A stretch of 64,000 bases of DNA, from NCBI RefSeq assembly GCF_000189635.1, contig NW_002476511.1:109422-173421 (forward strand), in the 5' to 3' direction. Within the stretch, counting starts at the first letter, position 1, and every line of letters starts with the position of its first letter. Shown here piece by piece: positions 24,930 through 37,391 of this stretch. This DNA comes from Tetrahymena thermophila SB210. Its lineage: Eukaryota; Ciliophora; Oligohymenophorea; Hymenostomatida; Tetrahymenidae. Below the pieces are notes generated by a model. That model made no database searches, was not told the DNA's origin, and worked only from the letters and a program-made list of their open reading frames with translations. The position numbers and the translations under genes are program-made.

Positions 24930-27900
24930 AACTCTAAGATGATATAACAATCAACCAATCAATATATTACGAAATCTTGTATATCAAAACAACAACACAC
25001 ATATTTCATGAAAAATAACTCTCATTTAAATAAAAGCAAATTTTTTACAGTATAATTCAAAAAGCTTTACAATCAATCATATAAAAACATATAGACTAAT
25101 AAATAAATAAAGGAACGAACGAATGAATAAATAAATAAAAGCATCTTAATAATTGGATCGTATAAGAAACCTAGACAAAAATTTACTCAATCATAAATAG
25201 TAATAAAATTAATAGTGTTACAGTATGAAATAAGCATTTCAAAATAAATAAAAAAACAAATACATAAATAAATGAATAAAATAACCAACTATTAACCAAT
25301 TAATGAATAAATAAATTATTTATTTATTTAATTATTTACCATTTTAATTTAAACTGCAAGAATTTATTTTTCTCATTTATGAGTTAAACTCAAAAATGAA
25401 TATCTCTCAAAAAAATCTTGCATATTAATATATAAAAACAAACATATATAAAAACCAATCTTGATTAGAAGACAGACCTTCATGTTTACTTTCGTAAAAT
25501 TAAAAAGGTCACTCTTTTAACATTTATAAACTATTCAATTAAAAACTGCATCTAACCCTCACTAAAAATGTCTTACATCAATCAATCTATTTAAAATAAA
25601 CTTGAAATATTTTGTCTTCTTTATATACAATTAATTTGTGTTGTTGTTTTATTATTAAGCCTATTTATCATTTCCAAAAAGTCATCTTTTTTATTTATTA
25701 ATTTTAACATTATATTCTCCTGATTATTATCAAACTTACAAATAGCTAAAAAACTTTATTATTTAGATTAAAAAATATTAAATATATCTTGTGTGACACA
25801 CTATATAATAAATTTATTATATCTATTTCATATTAATCTATTTATTATGTTTTTCTCTTAAATTATATCTTATTTTTTGCATATTAAAAACCTCTCTTTA
25901 CTTTTTATAAATTAGATTTATTAGAACCTACCAGTCTATTTATCTATCTACATCATTTTAAATTTATTGCTCCCCGAATAACGTCTAATCTAATTTAAAA
26001 ATAAAAAAGGTATTATAAATTAATTTATTCCTTCAACAATCAATGTAACAAGATCATGGATCTCATCATTTAAAATTTCTCCACTAAAGATATCCAAAAA
26101 AAAAATGAAAAAGTAGGAATTTAAAAAAGCAAATATTTTTAGCTTAAATTGAGCTACCAAACAAAATATTAACAAAAGTAGTATACTAAAGTTAAATTTT
26201 ATCTATATCCACTCCCCAAAATAAATTTATATGTTTTAAACAGAAAACAGGAATCAATCAATATACGTAGAAAAACTTTATAATATTTAAAAGTTGAAAT
26301 AACTTAAATAATCAACCAATCCTATGATATTCTTTTTTATGTCATTATTTAGGTGAATCACATTTAAAAATAATAAAATAAGCTAATAATTTCTTTGATT
26401 TTTAGTATAAAATCATAACTTATTTTTTCATTTAATATTTTTAAAAAAATAATTCTAAAATGTTTTAAAAAATTTTAATGATATTAAATATTATTTTGTT
26501 TTTTGTAAATATTATCTTAAAGTATTGTTCATAATTGATATTTTTTATTTCTTTATTATTGAATTTTTTATAATTCATTTATTTTTAAAAATAAAATTTT
26601 CACTTAAATTCCAACAAATTAAATTTATTTAATCATTTAAGCATGAAAAAAACTTCTTTGTTGTACAATTTTAATTTTTTAATTTATTTATTGATTTAGC
26701 TATTTATTTTCTAACAAAAATTTAAACTAAATAATATTCACTAAAATATTTTACTAATTAAAATAATTTATATTGAAATCTTATAAATTGTATAATTTTT
26801 AATAAAAAATAATTCAAAATATTTATTAATAAAAAATAATTTGCTTTTTATTATTGAATTTTTGTTTTTTAAATTCCATAGTCCTGAGTAAAAAACGAAA
26901 TTTGAAGATTGCAGGCACAATAAGTGCTTAATTAAGTTATTTTTATGAATATATAAAACTTTTTATACATAATTTTAAATATAATATTATTATAATACTT
27001 TAATTTTATAAAAAAGTTTAATCAATTAAATATCCAGATTATGTTAATAATTTACTTAAAAAATTAATTAATTTTTATTCTAAAAATATTTTCTAATTCT
27101 GTAAATAAAAATAAAGAATAAAATAAATAAATAAATTACGTTATCAGGAGAAGAAGAAATGAATTAAATTATTTATATTTTATTTAAAATAAATATTATT
27201 AATAAATATTTAATATTTAAAGAGCAAAAAATATTAAAATTAATATAAATAAACTAATAAATTAAAAGTTACCCTTTTTTTATAGAAAATAGAAATAATT
27301 TTAAATAGAAAATGTAAAGGATTTAATTAGCTCAATAATTTCTAGTAATTATTTTAGCATACTAATTTATTTATTTATTTACCATTTTTAAAAACAACTT
27401 TAAAAAATATGTTTCAATTTTAATTAAATTTAAAGGATGTTAATAAAATAAAATGGATAATCCAAAACAAAACAAAATTTAAATATAATTTATACTATTT
27501 TATTAATCTGAACTTTCTAAAATTATATTCAAATTTCTATTTAACACTTTTGGAACCTTTATTTTTGGTAAATTTATGGATGTTACCTTATTTGTTAAAA
27601 AATAAATAAATAATCAGTATTTTCAATGGAGTATATTTTTTGAATAATTTATAAAAGAATGTTTCAAAATAGATCTACTATTAGAAGAAGATATTACAAT
27701 TCTAGTTTCAAACAACTTTTGATTGAATTAAAAAAACTATTTTAATTATGAACATATTCAATATTTCAAACTATTATTTTTTTTAAATAAAAAATGGATA
27801 ATTTTAACTCTAATTCAATCAACTATATTAATAAGAAATAATTTATTCATCCATTCATAAACTGTTGAATTATTTAAATTTCAGAATTTCTATTTATATT

Positions 27901-28353
27901 TTTAAGAATTCAAAGCACTAGCAAAAATAAAAAGCAATAAATAATTTGAATAACTCTTATTAAAACAGTCAGTTTTTTTTTTGAGTTATTAGTTTTTTGA
28001 ATCAATTTTTGTTTTTTGAATTATTTAAAAATAGATAATTAAAAAAATAAATAAATAGGAGTTAAGAAAGCTAGCTAGCTTCTCGCTTAAAGAGTAGATA
28101 GAATTCAAAACATAAAAGATGTAAAGTAAAGGGCATGCAATACATAAAATAAATAAAAAATAAATTTACTAAAATAAAATAATAGCGTAAATATGCTTTG
28201 AAATGTTTTTATTTTATTTATTTATGGATTTATTCATTCATTGATTCATTATTATTTATTGGCTTTTGATTGCTTTATATAAATGGCATTTTTATGTAAA
28301 AAATTTATTTGGCAAATCAAAATAATAATCTAGTTAATTAATTTTTGTTTCTT
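24930..28353. other. Intergenic region between convergent genes
   Basis: Contains 3' flanks of the carrier gene and the TLC gene, many TAAA/TTTA repeats and homopolymer tracts. Both strands were inspected, and no stretch with conserved-protein character was recognised. Confidence 0.5.
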
Positions 28354-30343
28354 TCATTTAGATTTCTTTTCTTATTATAATTCCATTTCTTGTTGTCTCT
28401 TTTTAAGCTTTGCGAAATCAGAATCGTCGTAGAGATTTTTATAAGCAGGCTTTGAAGAGTACTCGAAAACAATCTTGAGCATAAAAATAGTCCAATAGCA
28501 ATGCATGAAGAAGAGAATGACTAATTAAACAAACATATAGTAATAGCAGTACTTGACAATATCCCTAATTATTTAAATAATAATACGTGTTAATTAATTT
28601 TCCTTTAAAAAAGTCAATAAATTTTGAATCTTTTTGCTTAGCTTACAGTATACGTAATACTTATAATATTATTCATTAATTTTTGTGTAATTGAGGCTAA
28701 TTATTTGATAAAAACTGAAATCAAATAAATTTGAAAGATAATTAATTAATTCATTCATTTATTCTTTAGGGAGGGAGGGAGTTAAAAATAGGATCATACA
28801 CATCAAATTTATTTGAATCAAATAAAGGCATTTTTATGCATGCAAATGCTTTGTTTATTAACTAAAAAAATTTTATTTATTTACCAAACACCCCAAGCAG
28901 GGTTGCCCATTACCTACCAGCAAGTATAGATGATGCAGCTAGGATAAACGAAGATACGAGAGACAATCCATACAATTAAAGCGCTTCCCATAATAGCGTA
29001 GAGGACATACCTGTTTTTGAACTTCATATCAGCGTAGAATCTGCCACCAGCGACGAAAATATCACCCATGTCGTGAATAATTAAAACCAAAACTGAAACA
29101 TAAAGGAAGTTGTACATTCCGCTGTAGAAAATCAAACCGGCAGCCATGAAGTGATGAAGAGTGAATTCATAGAATTTAGAGTCTTCATGTCTTCTAAATA
29201 ACACGAGTTCGAAGAAGGAGTATGTGTGGCAACCAAATTGAACTAAGTGATAAAATAAGACAACGTTGCTAGGAGGGAAATTAGGGTATTAAGAGAGAGC
29301 TCCACTGCAGGTACCATTACCACCAAATACGCTAGGCATGAAAATCTCATCTTTAAATGCGATCAAACTAAAAATCTAATTAATAAATAATAAAAAAATT
29401 AGATGATATTTTTAGTCTTATATTGGTGATATGAATCATATAACTAACTAACTATCAAAGTATCTCTTTATATATTTATTTATTTATTTGCAAATATTTA
29501 ATTGCTAAAATTAATTAATTGATATTCTTTTTCAAATTTGACAACAATAGTTTAACCCTATTAAGATGGTGATAAATTGTTGTGGGATTATTTAATATAT
29601 TTATGAAGAGCCTATATATTAATAACATTTGTTTGTTTTGTTGCTTATCTTTGATTGGAAAATGAAAGTCTATTTTTTCGCTCTATTATTGGCTGATTTT
29701 TATATGATTTTATAATTGATTTTTTTGTTTTACTGTAGTGCAAGAGTAATAAGTAGAATCTTGGATCCATTTGAGTATCTTGTTTGCACGGACTTCCTTT
29801 TAGGCGCCAACATATTTTTCATTTAGATTTCTAATGACCCAATCCTTAAGGCAGACTCTAAGTGTTTTTTTATAGCCCTTTTGATAGTTAAAAGTAGAAT
29901 TCAGTATTGAAAAATGTATTTCTTGTTTAAATAATAAATAAGTTGCTATTTCTTTGTTTGTTTGTTTTAAATTGGTGGGTGCACGCACAAATTAGATAAA
30001 TTAGCGACTTTCTGTTAATAATTATTGATTATAATATTCAAATTACAAATAAGAGGAAGACAACTAATATAGAAAGTATGTTATAGCTCCAGGGGATATT
30101 ATAAATGTTTCTTTCTGCGCTATATTGACGGAACTAGATAACACTATTAATGAAGAATATGAAGATACTAATAATTATGTAGCAAAGGATTCTGAAAAAG
30201 TCTTCAAAATCCTTGATCACGAAAGTGTTTTTAAATAGCTTGAAAATGCCAGTAAGGGGAGCTGAATTCTTCTTCTCTTCATCTTCCTGTTCGCAAACAG
30301 AAGAAGGAGGACATGGATTTGCTTTGCTGATAGGGTCTTTCAT
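28354..30343 (-). CDS. TLC-domain (Lag1/ceramide synthase-like) membrane protein
   Basis: Exons: 30047-30343, then 29734 up to about 29877 (or 29844), then 28885-29375 and 28354-28564; about 370-380 aa. ATG is at 30343. Two hydrophobic helices follow an acidic/Lys-rich start. The Lag1 motif is complete. RRHEDSKFYEFTLHHFMAAG contains the paired His, and LVLIIHDMGDIF contains the HD..D metal/catalytic signature of (dihydro)ceramide synthases. The segment VYPSC...W..MGNPAWGVW and a last helix ending in a Lys-rich tail match the C-terminal part of the family. The expected role is N-acylation of sphingoid bases in the ER. TLC proteins outside the ceramide synthases are a lesser possibility. The acceptor of exon 2 is ambiguous because two in-phase AGs exist. 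Confidence 0.87.
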
Positions 30344-32206
30344 TTATTTAGACTATTTAGAAATGAATGAAATTTATTACTTGTATTTTTCTAATATTTA
30401 TTTTGCTTGTTTGTTTTTTTATATTTAAAAAATGCAAATAATGTTTGTTATTTTCTTTTTTCAAATTATTATCTTAATAAAAATTATTGAAGTTTTCTTT
30501 AGCTTTTCTTCCTCTTTTTTAATAATCAATCAATCAATCAATCAATCAAGAATCCATCCCTCAACTAGTCCTGCAAAAAAAAAAAACAAAACAAACAAAC
30601 AAACTAAAATAAATGCAAGCGAGGAGTTAAGAAATCAATATTTCATCAGGTTATTTAACCAATAAATCCAATTTAAAATGATTAAAAATTTCATCCTCTT
30701 CTTCCCTTTCTCTTACAAGTAAAATTCTTAATGAAATAAATATAAAAATACTTAACTTATTGCTCAAAAACTCACCTCAGCTATTTATATCACATTTTAT
30801 TCTCACAAACCACTCTTATTTACTTTAGAAGCTACATTTATTCCGCAAATTACGTATTTTTCAATTCTAATTTTTTGATAAAAAAGCTGATGAAAACAAC
30901 AGGTTTATTTTCATTTTATTTCTTTTTTTGTACTTTGCCTATTGTTTTAATTAAGCTTTAAAAATAGAAAACTTTCTGATCAAAGAATATTAAATTACCG
31001 TACATTCCTCTATAACCTCAATGAATTAATAATATCATATAATATAATACAAGTAACCTTTAGATCTTATACCAAATTAACTCTAACAAATTTAAAAGCT
31101 GTATTACGTCAATAAATCAGTTCTAAAGATTAAACAAATCATCTTATTATTTATTTATTTAAACTAAATCAAATTATTCTTAGTTTTTTTCAAAACAAAA
31201 CACATGATTTTACTTTTTTTTCAGCTTGCTTTATTTACACGATAAGCTTCGAGTGATCTACGAAAAGCAAAAACTTAAATTTTATAAAAATATTCAAATA
31301 CTAAAATAAATTACAAATTTCATTTCAATTATACTAAGAAATAAATAAATAATTATTTAATTCTATTTGTTCAAACACAAAAATCTTATTTGATGAATTT
31401 ATTTTTTAAAAATTATATTTTTATTTAAATTTTAATCAAATTTATTTATCATTTTCATGCAAAATATTCAATCGGTGTAAGCTTTTAATTATTATTTTAT
31501 TTAAATATCTACGAATAGATTAATAAATTTTATTTCAATTACAATAAGGAGGCAATCAAACATATCTTTTTAGTACTTCATTAATGACTCCGTTTTAAAT
31601 TCAACGCATATTAAATTATCAAAAACTGCTTTTATAATCTTTTAAAAACTTTTGTCTACAACAAAATAACTTTATTTTCAATAAAAATTTATTAACTTAA
31701 ATCAATAAACCAATTGAAGGTTGTTAACTCAAAATTTTGAATTTCTTTGAACACATTCTTTTGTGTTTAATTTTTCAAAAAATTATACAACAAAATTTAA
31801 GCTAATTAGCTTTAAAACAATGACTTTGCCAGCTATTTCACTAAACTGATTGGTTGATAAAAGGTGAAAATGATAATTTTATACTGAAATATGGTTGTAT
31901 TTGGAGTGTATAGTGTGTAATTGTTTATTTGTTTGTTTGTTTATGTGTATGTCAATCATAATATAATTTATTTTTTAAACAAATAGTGTTTTTATCTTAT
32001 TTTTAATGTAAATCAAGCTGACGCAAATTAGGTCAATCCAAACTCTTCCAATTTGGAAAATTTCTTATTTTTTATTTAAAAATGAAAGAAATTTTTAAAA
32101 AAGATGATAAAAAAAGTAGAAAAAGTTAAACAAGATTGAATTAATTAATTATTCATACTTGAAATTTGAATGACAAAAAATAATTCCATAAAATAGAAAA
32201 AAAAAC
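30344..32206. other. Intergenic, AT-rich
   Basis: Upstream of the TLC gene and downstream of the Cys-rich orphan (both minus). It has ATCA repeats near 30525 and long A/T tracts. Short open frames here have only low-complexity composition and are not supported as genes. Confidence 0.5.
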
Positions 32207-33334
32207 TCAACACAAAAGGCTAAAAATAAAAGCACCTAATAAATATGAAAAATATAAAACAGATGAGTTGTTGTAAACAGATCCTTCAATTAAAACTTGC
32301 TAATCTTAAGTAGAATCTAGCAAATAAGACTGAATTCCATTCTTAGACAAATAAAAATTTGATTTCTATATTTAGGGCAATAGTCGAGAATATGATTGAT
32401 AGTTTACAGTGTGATTGTAATAGCCATTTGTATTTATTTCTTAAATCTAATCTTAAATATTGTTAGGCACAAAAGCATTAATAGCACAATTTTGTTAGCT
32501 TAAATCAACACTAAGAAAATATAAGTTACTACAGCTCGACTCACAGTCTTAGCCTTAACATGCATAATTCAAATTATCTGTGAGCATTTTATCATACAAA
32601 CTTTTTGTTTAGTTACACTGTTCACTTTAATCTGATAACTGATCAAATAAAGTATCTACTATACTTGGAAATTGATTTCTTAGGTTTTCCATGCATTTCA
32701 TTGACGAAACCAAATCATTATAGTAAGAATTAAAGCTATTTTAATCTAAATAAGCATCTGAGTTGCCTGCAAAATAATTTTGTATATTGTCCAACCCAGC
32801 ACAAATTGAACACACTTAACCTCTATAAAATCTAATAGTTGTTTAGATTACTTGGATTTAGCATTATTTATATTAGCTCTTAAATATTTCGATCTCTTTA
32901 ATACCAGTATCGCTTTTGTCAAGATCGTTTGGTTGATCACTGTTCTTAGCTCCACACAGATTGATTGAAAAACCAATATTCGATAGAATTTATCCATAAA
33001 ATGAATTATATTTTTCCATTTCTGTGTATTTTGAAAAAGCTAGCTATTTCAACAAACCAACTAATTCAGCATCGCAGCAAGTTTGTTAACCAGCATATTA
33101 AGAGCAAATATCAAGATTATCAGAAGTTTTTGATGCAGATAAAGTTTTGAATAGAGTGAGTTTCTAGCTTAATTGCTAAAATAAATTTTGATTATATTTT
33201 TATTACTGCAGAATGATAAACTACAAACCATCCAAAGCAGGGTGGTTAATGCATTGTAAATTTTGCAAAATCTGACAAAATATGCTCATAAAATTTAATT
33301 AAATTAATACTAAAAAAACTAATTTCATTTTCAT
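32207..33334 (-). CDS. Secreted Cys-rich orphan protein, possibly GPI-anchored, 362 aa
   Basis: Two exons, 33207-33334 and 32207-33167, sum to 1089 nt in exact frame; the intron begins GTAATA. The N-terminus MKMKLVFLVLIQLNFMSIFC is a good signal peptide. The mature region has about 14 cysteines, including DIC...TCC, VCSIC and ACQGQDCESSCS. The C-terminus is a hydrophobic stretch (SSVLYFSYLLGAFIFSLLC) ending right at the stop, the layout of a GPI-anchor signal. No known domain was recognised. The open frame continues upstream of 33334 to about 33658 in the ciliate code. That extension has only K/N/F/I-rich composition and would bury the signal peptide, so I chose the inner ATG. Confidence 0.78.
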
Positions 33335-34542
33335 CCAAATCTTCTGCTTTTCAAAAAAGTCTTTTGATTGCTTATTTATTTAACAAACTCTTAAACTCTT
33401 CTTGAACGTCTCAAAAATTAATTTAAAAAAAAAATCCTTATAACTAGATTTAATTTTGATAATATCCACTAATTTTTTATTTAAATAGTTCTTCTTATTT
33501 TCAAATTCAATCATAAAATATTTTAAATCATTATTTATTTGACCAAACAATAACTTAATAAATATTTTTAATGTATTTATTTTTAAAACAAACATTTGCA
33601 TTTTCATTATTTCAAAATTAAATATTGAATCTATCAAAATATTTAGTAAACTTATCATTCATTCATTTAACTAATTAAAATAATTTTTTTTTAATTTTAA
33701 TTTACTAAAATATTCAATTAAAAAAAATATTATTTTATTGTTTAAATTTAACAAATTTTAGATTTATTATGCCATTTTGTTAGTAAGTAGTTTGTTAGTT
33801 AATTAGTTAGTTAGTTAGTTAGTTAGTTAGCTAGTTAAAAAGAAAAGCAAAAATTTTGTTTTTTATTAATAGATTTTTATCGATTTTGCAAATATTCACT
33901 TAAAAAACTTAAAAAGCAAACATAAATTTGAATTTTTAAATAAAGAAAAATTTACTAATTTAAAATAATAAAAACTTTGAATAATAATTATAAGAAAATA
34001 CATATGAAAGCACATTTTATAACCTAAATTTTTATCTCGAAAAACTACAAATCGATATAGCATATTTAGGTAAAGAACATCTTTATATAAAGTATTTATA
34101 AAACAAAAATATGTTTAAAATTAAATCAAAGAAATTAAATGAGGTTATTTATAATAGTATGATAAATACAGTTTTTAAGCAAAAATATATTCATATAAAT
34201 AAATTACTTTCTAGAAAATTCTTGTATAATTTTAAATAATATCTATCATATTTTTAGTTGTTTAAGATTGCATTTATTTATTTGTTTGATTGCATTCTTA
34301 TCTTTTAAATTTTAATTTGTGATAAAATTTAGTGCCTTTAAATGATAGTTTTTGACTTTAAAAACAAGTATTTGAAGAGATTGGATAAATAAATAAATTA
34401 AATGAGTAATTACTTAATTAATTAATTGATTGATTAATAATAAATACATGTTTGGTTGGCAAAGTATAAAGATATTAATTAAATTAATTAAAAAACTTTT
34501 CAAAAAGCTATAAAATTAATCATTTTTAGATAATATATAAGG
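33335..34542. other. Divergent intergenic region with GTTA microsatellite
   Basis: Lies between the Cys-rich orphan (minus) and the PP2C gene (plus). It includes a (TTAG)n run at about 33780-33837 and AT-rich spacer. A 92-codon frame at 33380-33658 has the composition of untranslated AT-rich DNA and is not called as a gene. Confidence 0.5.
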
Positions 34543-36101
34543 ATGAGTCAGTTTTTGTAGAAATTTACTTAAGGGCTGAAGATGGGCAGCAATCTATTTT
34601 AACATAGATTATCTCAACAAAGAATGTTCTTGACCAACTAATTTTGGCGTTAGAGTATGGTATTGGATTGAATTATTCTAAAATGAAAGGTTTTCGCAAT
34701 TTTATTTTATAAATTAACTAGATTAAAACCAATAATAGCAAAGCAGTGAAATAACATAAGTTGTTAATAATTAAGAGTAAAACTTCCAAAGAGATCAATA
34801 AAGAAAAGGTTTTAATTACTGGATTGCAGGTTTGGTTCCTCTTTTCTTGTTCTTAGAAGACTAGAGAAGGAAAAAGGAATAAATTAATTGCTTTTGGGGA
34901 AAAAACAACTTGAAAAAAAACAGAATTACTGGTAGAATAGCCTCAACTGAATATAATGCAAACGATCCTATTGAAGATAGACATGTGTGCAAGCAGTTAA
35001 AGAACATTGATGCTTATGTTTGTGCAGTTTTTGATGGCCATGGTGGCTGGTCTCTTTCAGAATATGCTAGCAAGTTGCTTATTGATGAAATTGATTTGCA
35101 ACTTGATTAGCTTAAAAAGAAAGAGTACAAAAATGAAGAATAATACATATCAGAAGCTATAACTAAGGCCTACGAGTATATTGAAATATCTTTCTACGAG
35201 TTAGCAATTCAAGGAAGTATGCATGCATTCATTTATATTATTTTTACATTCTTATTTTCTCAAAAAGAGACCAGATAACATTTTAAAAGAATTTATTTAA
35301 ATATTTGGTTTTTTTAACAATAAATAAATAAAACAATAAATTTTTATTCAAACAAAACTCTACTGAAAATCTATTAAAAAATTTATTAAAAAAAGAAAGA
35401 AAATTAAAAGAAAATAAAGTAATTTTGTTTAATTTATTGCTTTTTTAAAAATAGAAATTGCCAGACCTTTCAATGTAGGAAGTTGCGCTTTAGTGACTTT
35501 AATAAAGGATGACAAAGTTTATGCTGCAAACATTGGTGATTGCAAGGGAGTTATTATTAGTGAAAATGGTAAGGAATTTTAAGCTAGAAAAATTAACCAT
35601 AAGCAAAATGCAAACTCAAAGAAGGAGTAAGATAGGTTAAAAAAAACCTTCCCTTCTGATTAGGATATAGTCATATGTAAAAGAAATAATTAATCTGCAT
35701 GTTATGTTAAGGGAAGATTGATGCCTACAAGAGCATTTGGAGACTATCATTTAAAAATCAAAGACCACTTTAAGGGTAAAGGATAATTTAATGGACCATA
35801 CATTACTGCAAAGCCAGAAATCCAGGTCCATTAATTAAAAAAAGAAGATAAATATATTGTAATGGCCTCTGATGGCTTGTGGGATGAAATGAATAAAGCC
35901 ACTATTGCTAAAATCGCTTACGAAAATAAAAACGACAAATCAAAAATAGTTTCTTCGTTACTTAGCAGTGCTCTTTAGCACGCTGCAGATGAAAAAAAAT
36001 TAACCCTCAAACAATTAGGTGATATTCCAGCTGGAGAGCGTAGAAGTTTGCATGATGACATCACTATTGTATGTGTTGAGTTAGATAAATAATCTAATTG
36101 A
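34543..36101 (+). CDS. PP2C-family (PPM) protein phosphatase, possibly mitochondrial, 417 aa
   Basis: Exons 34543-34654, 34722-35216 and 35455-36101 sum to 1254 nt in frame. The catalytic domain starts near residue 105. Motifs include EDRH (122-125), FDGHGG (141-146, metal-binding Asp), GSCALV, VYAANIGDCKGVI, PTRAFGD, the segment PYITAKPEIQVH, VMASDGLWDEM and a final HDDITIVCV. The acidic metal ligands are all present. The spacing and GPYITAKPE segment recall the pyruvate dehydrogenase phosphatase (PDP) group. The N-terminus lacks acidic residues (MSQFLQKFTQGLKMGSNLFQ, then Arg/Gln-rich), resembling a mitochondrial presequence. A hydrophobic helix follows at about 70-82 (YWIAGLVPLFLFL), suggesting an inner-membrane anchor. 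Substrate assignment to PDH is only an inference. Confidence 0.88.
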
Positions 36102-36349
36102 TTAAATATTTATTATTGTTTAACTTACTTGAATCTATTTCTCAACTTCTTTAAATTTGTTTAAATTTAATAATTTACTTATTTATTTACTTCTAGTTTT
36201 ATCAAATTAAAATATTTCCTCTAAAATTCAAATTATTAATAAATATTTTATTCAATAATGAATATTCTTATTTTTTTGGATTCACTTTCCATACTTTATA
36301 AAAATGAAAATCCACTTCAAATTTATATCTTTAATGTGAGTTTATCATT

Positions 36350-36500
36350 TTTATCCTGGATTGGAAAAATAATATATATACAAAGTTTCAGCAAGATAAC
36401 GCACCTGCACATAGACCCAAATTCAAATTGATTTAAGAATCACACTTATATTGGATTTAAATTTAAATCAGTAAGCTTAATGGAAGTATTAAACATTTTC
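36350..36500 (+). pseudogene. Tc1/mariner-type transposase fragment, copy A
   Basis: In one frame (TTT at 36386) the segment reads FQQDNAPAHRPKFKLIQESH. This matches the QQDNAPaH block around the second catalytic Asp of Tc1/mariner DDE transposases. Upstream residues WKNNIYTK are compatible with the family. The downstream SPDLNPIE block is not recognisable and the rest of the gene is missing, so it is a non-functional relic. Confidence 0.7.
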
Positions 36501-36503
36501 CAA

Positions 36504-36535
<32 letters not shown>

Positions 36536-36741
36536 GAAATTTATCATTTGATAAAAATTTGTTTATTTACTTTTTGAGTATTTTATTTGTTTAGAAATAA
36601 TATTTTAAATATTTAACCAAGCACATATTAATACAAGATATTTGCTAATTAATTAATTTATTTAATAAATTTATTTCTATGAATTAAAGCTTTTATTTTT
36701 TTTTGTTTTGAATTTCGTTTAAATGTAAGTTTATCATTTTT

Positions 36742-36890
36742 ATCCTGGATTGGAAAAATAATATATATACAAAGTTTCAGCAAGATAACGCACCTGCACA
36801 TAGACCCAAATTCAAATTGATTTAAGAATCACACTTATATTGGATTTAAATTTAAATCAGTAAGCTTAATGGAAGTATTAAACATTTTCC
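36742..36890 (+). pseudogene. Tc1/mariner-type transposase fragment, copy B
   Basis: Second copy of the same fragment, carried by the tandem duplication and identical in the QQDNAPAH block. The near-identity of two dead fragments points to a recent local duplication rather than two insertions. Confidence 0.7.
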
Positions 36891-37391
36891 AATAAATAAA
36901 TAATGAAATTTATCATTTGATAAAAATTTGTTTATTTGCTTTTTGAGTATTTTATTTGTTTAGAAATAATATTTTAAATATTTAACCAAGCACATATTAA
37001 TACAAGATATTTGCTAATTAATTAATTTATTTAATAAATTTATTTCTAAGAATTAAAGCTTTTATTTTTTTTTGTTTTGAATTTCGTTATATCTTTCAAT
37101 GATATTATTTATATTTTCTTATTTGATTATATTTTATTGAAAATTATTGATTTAATATAAATTATAAATTAATATTACTTTTATCTCACATTTTTTGTTT
37201 TGAATTTAAATTTTAATTAGTTAGCTTTGTTGAAAAATTAAATCAATATTTTGGATTAATGAGAAATTTTTATTTATTGACATGCTGAGAAATATTTTAA
37301 GAATAAATATTTAACCAAGCTTGAATTAATACAAGAAACTTATGTATTTGTTTATAAATTAATTAATTTATTTTTTTCTATCTCATTGCAA

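Larger units (their letters stand above)
36334..37087. repeat. Tandem duplication (two ~370-bp units plus a diverged partial third)
   Basis: The segment 36334-36719 is repeated almost base for base at 36725-37087; the main difference is the length of a TAAA microsatellite. A diverged third piece is visible at about 37300-37405 (AACCAAGC...TTAATACAAGA, then AAGCTTTTATTTT), reaching the 3' end of the racemase gene. Each unit carries a transposase fragment. Confidence 0.85.

Noticed and set aside
30213..30665. Plus-strand frames over and beside the TLC first exon
   Set aside because: They are antisense to the TLC gene or made of low-complexity ATCA/AAC repeats.
33380..33658. 92-codon frame upstream of the secreted Cys-rich orphan
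   Set aside because: It is only K, N, F, I and L, as expected from AT-rich DNA, and as an extension it would bury the signal peptide.
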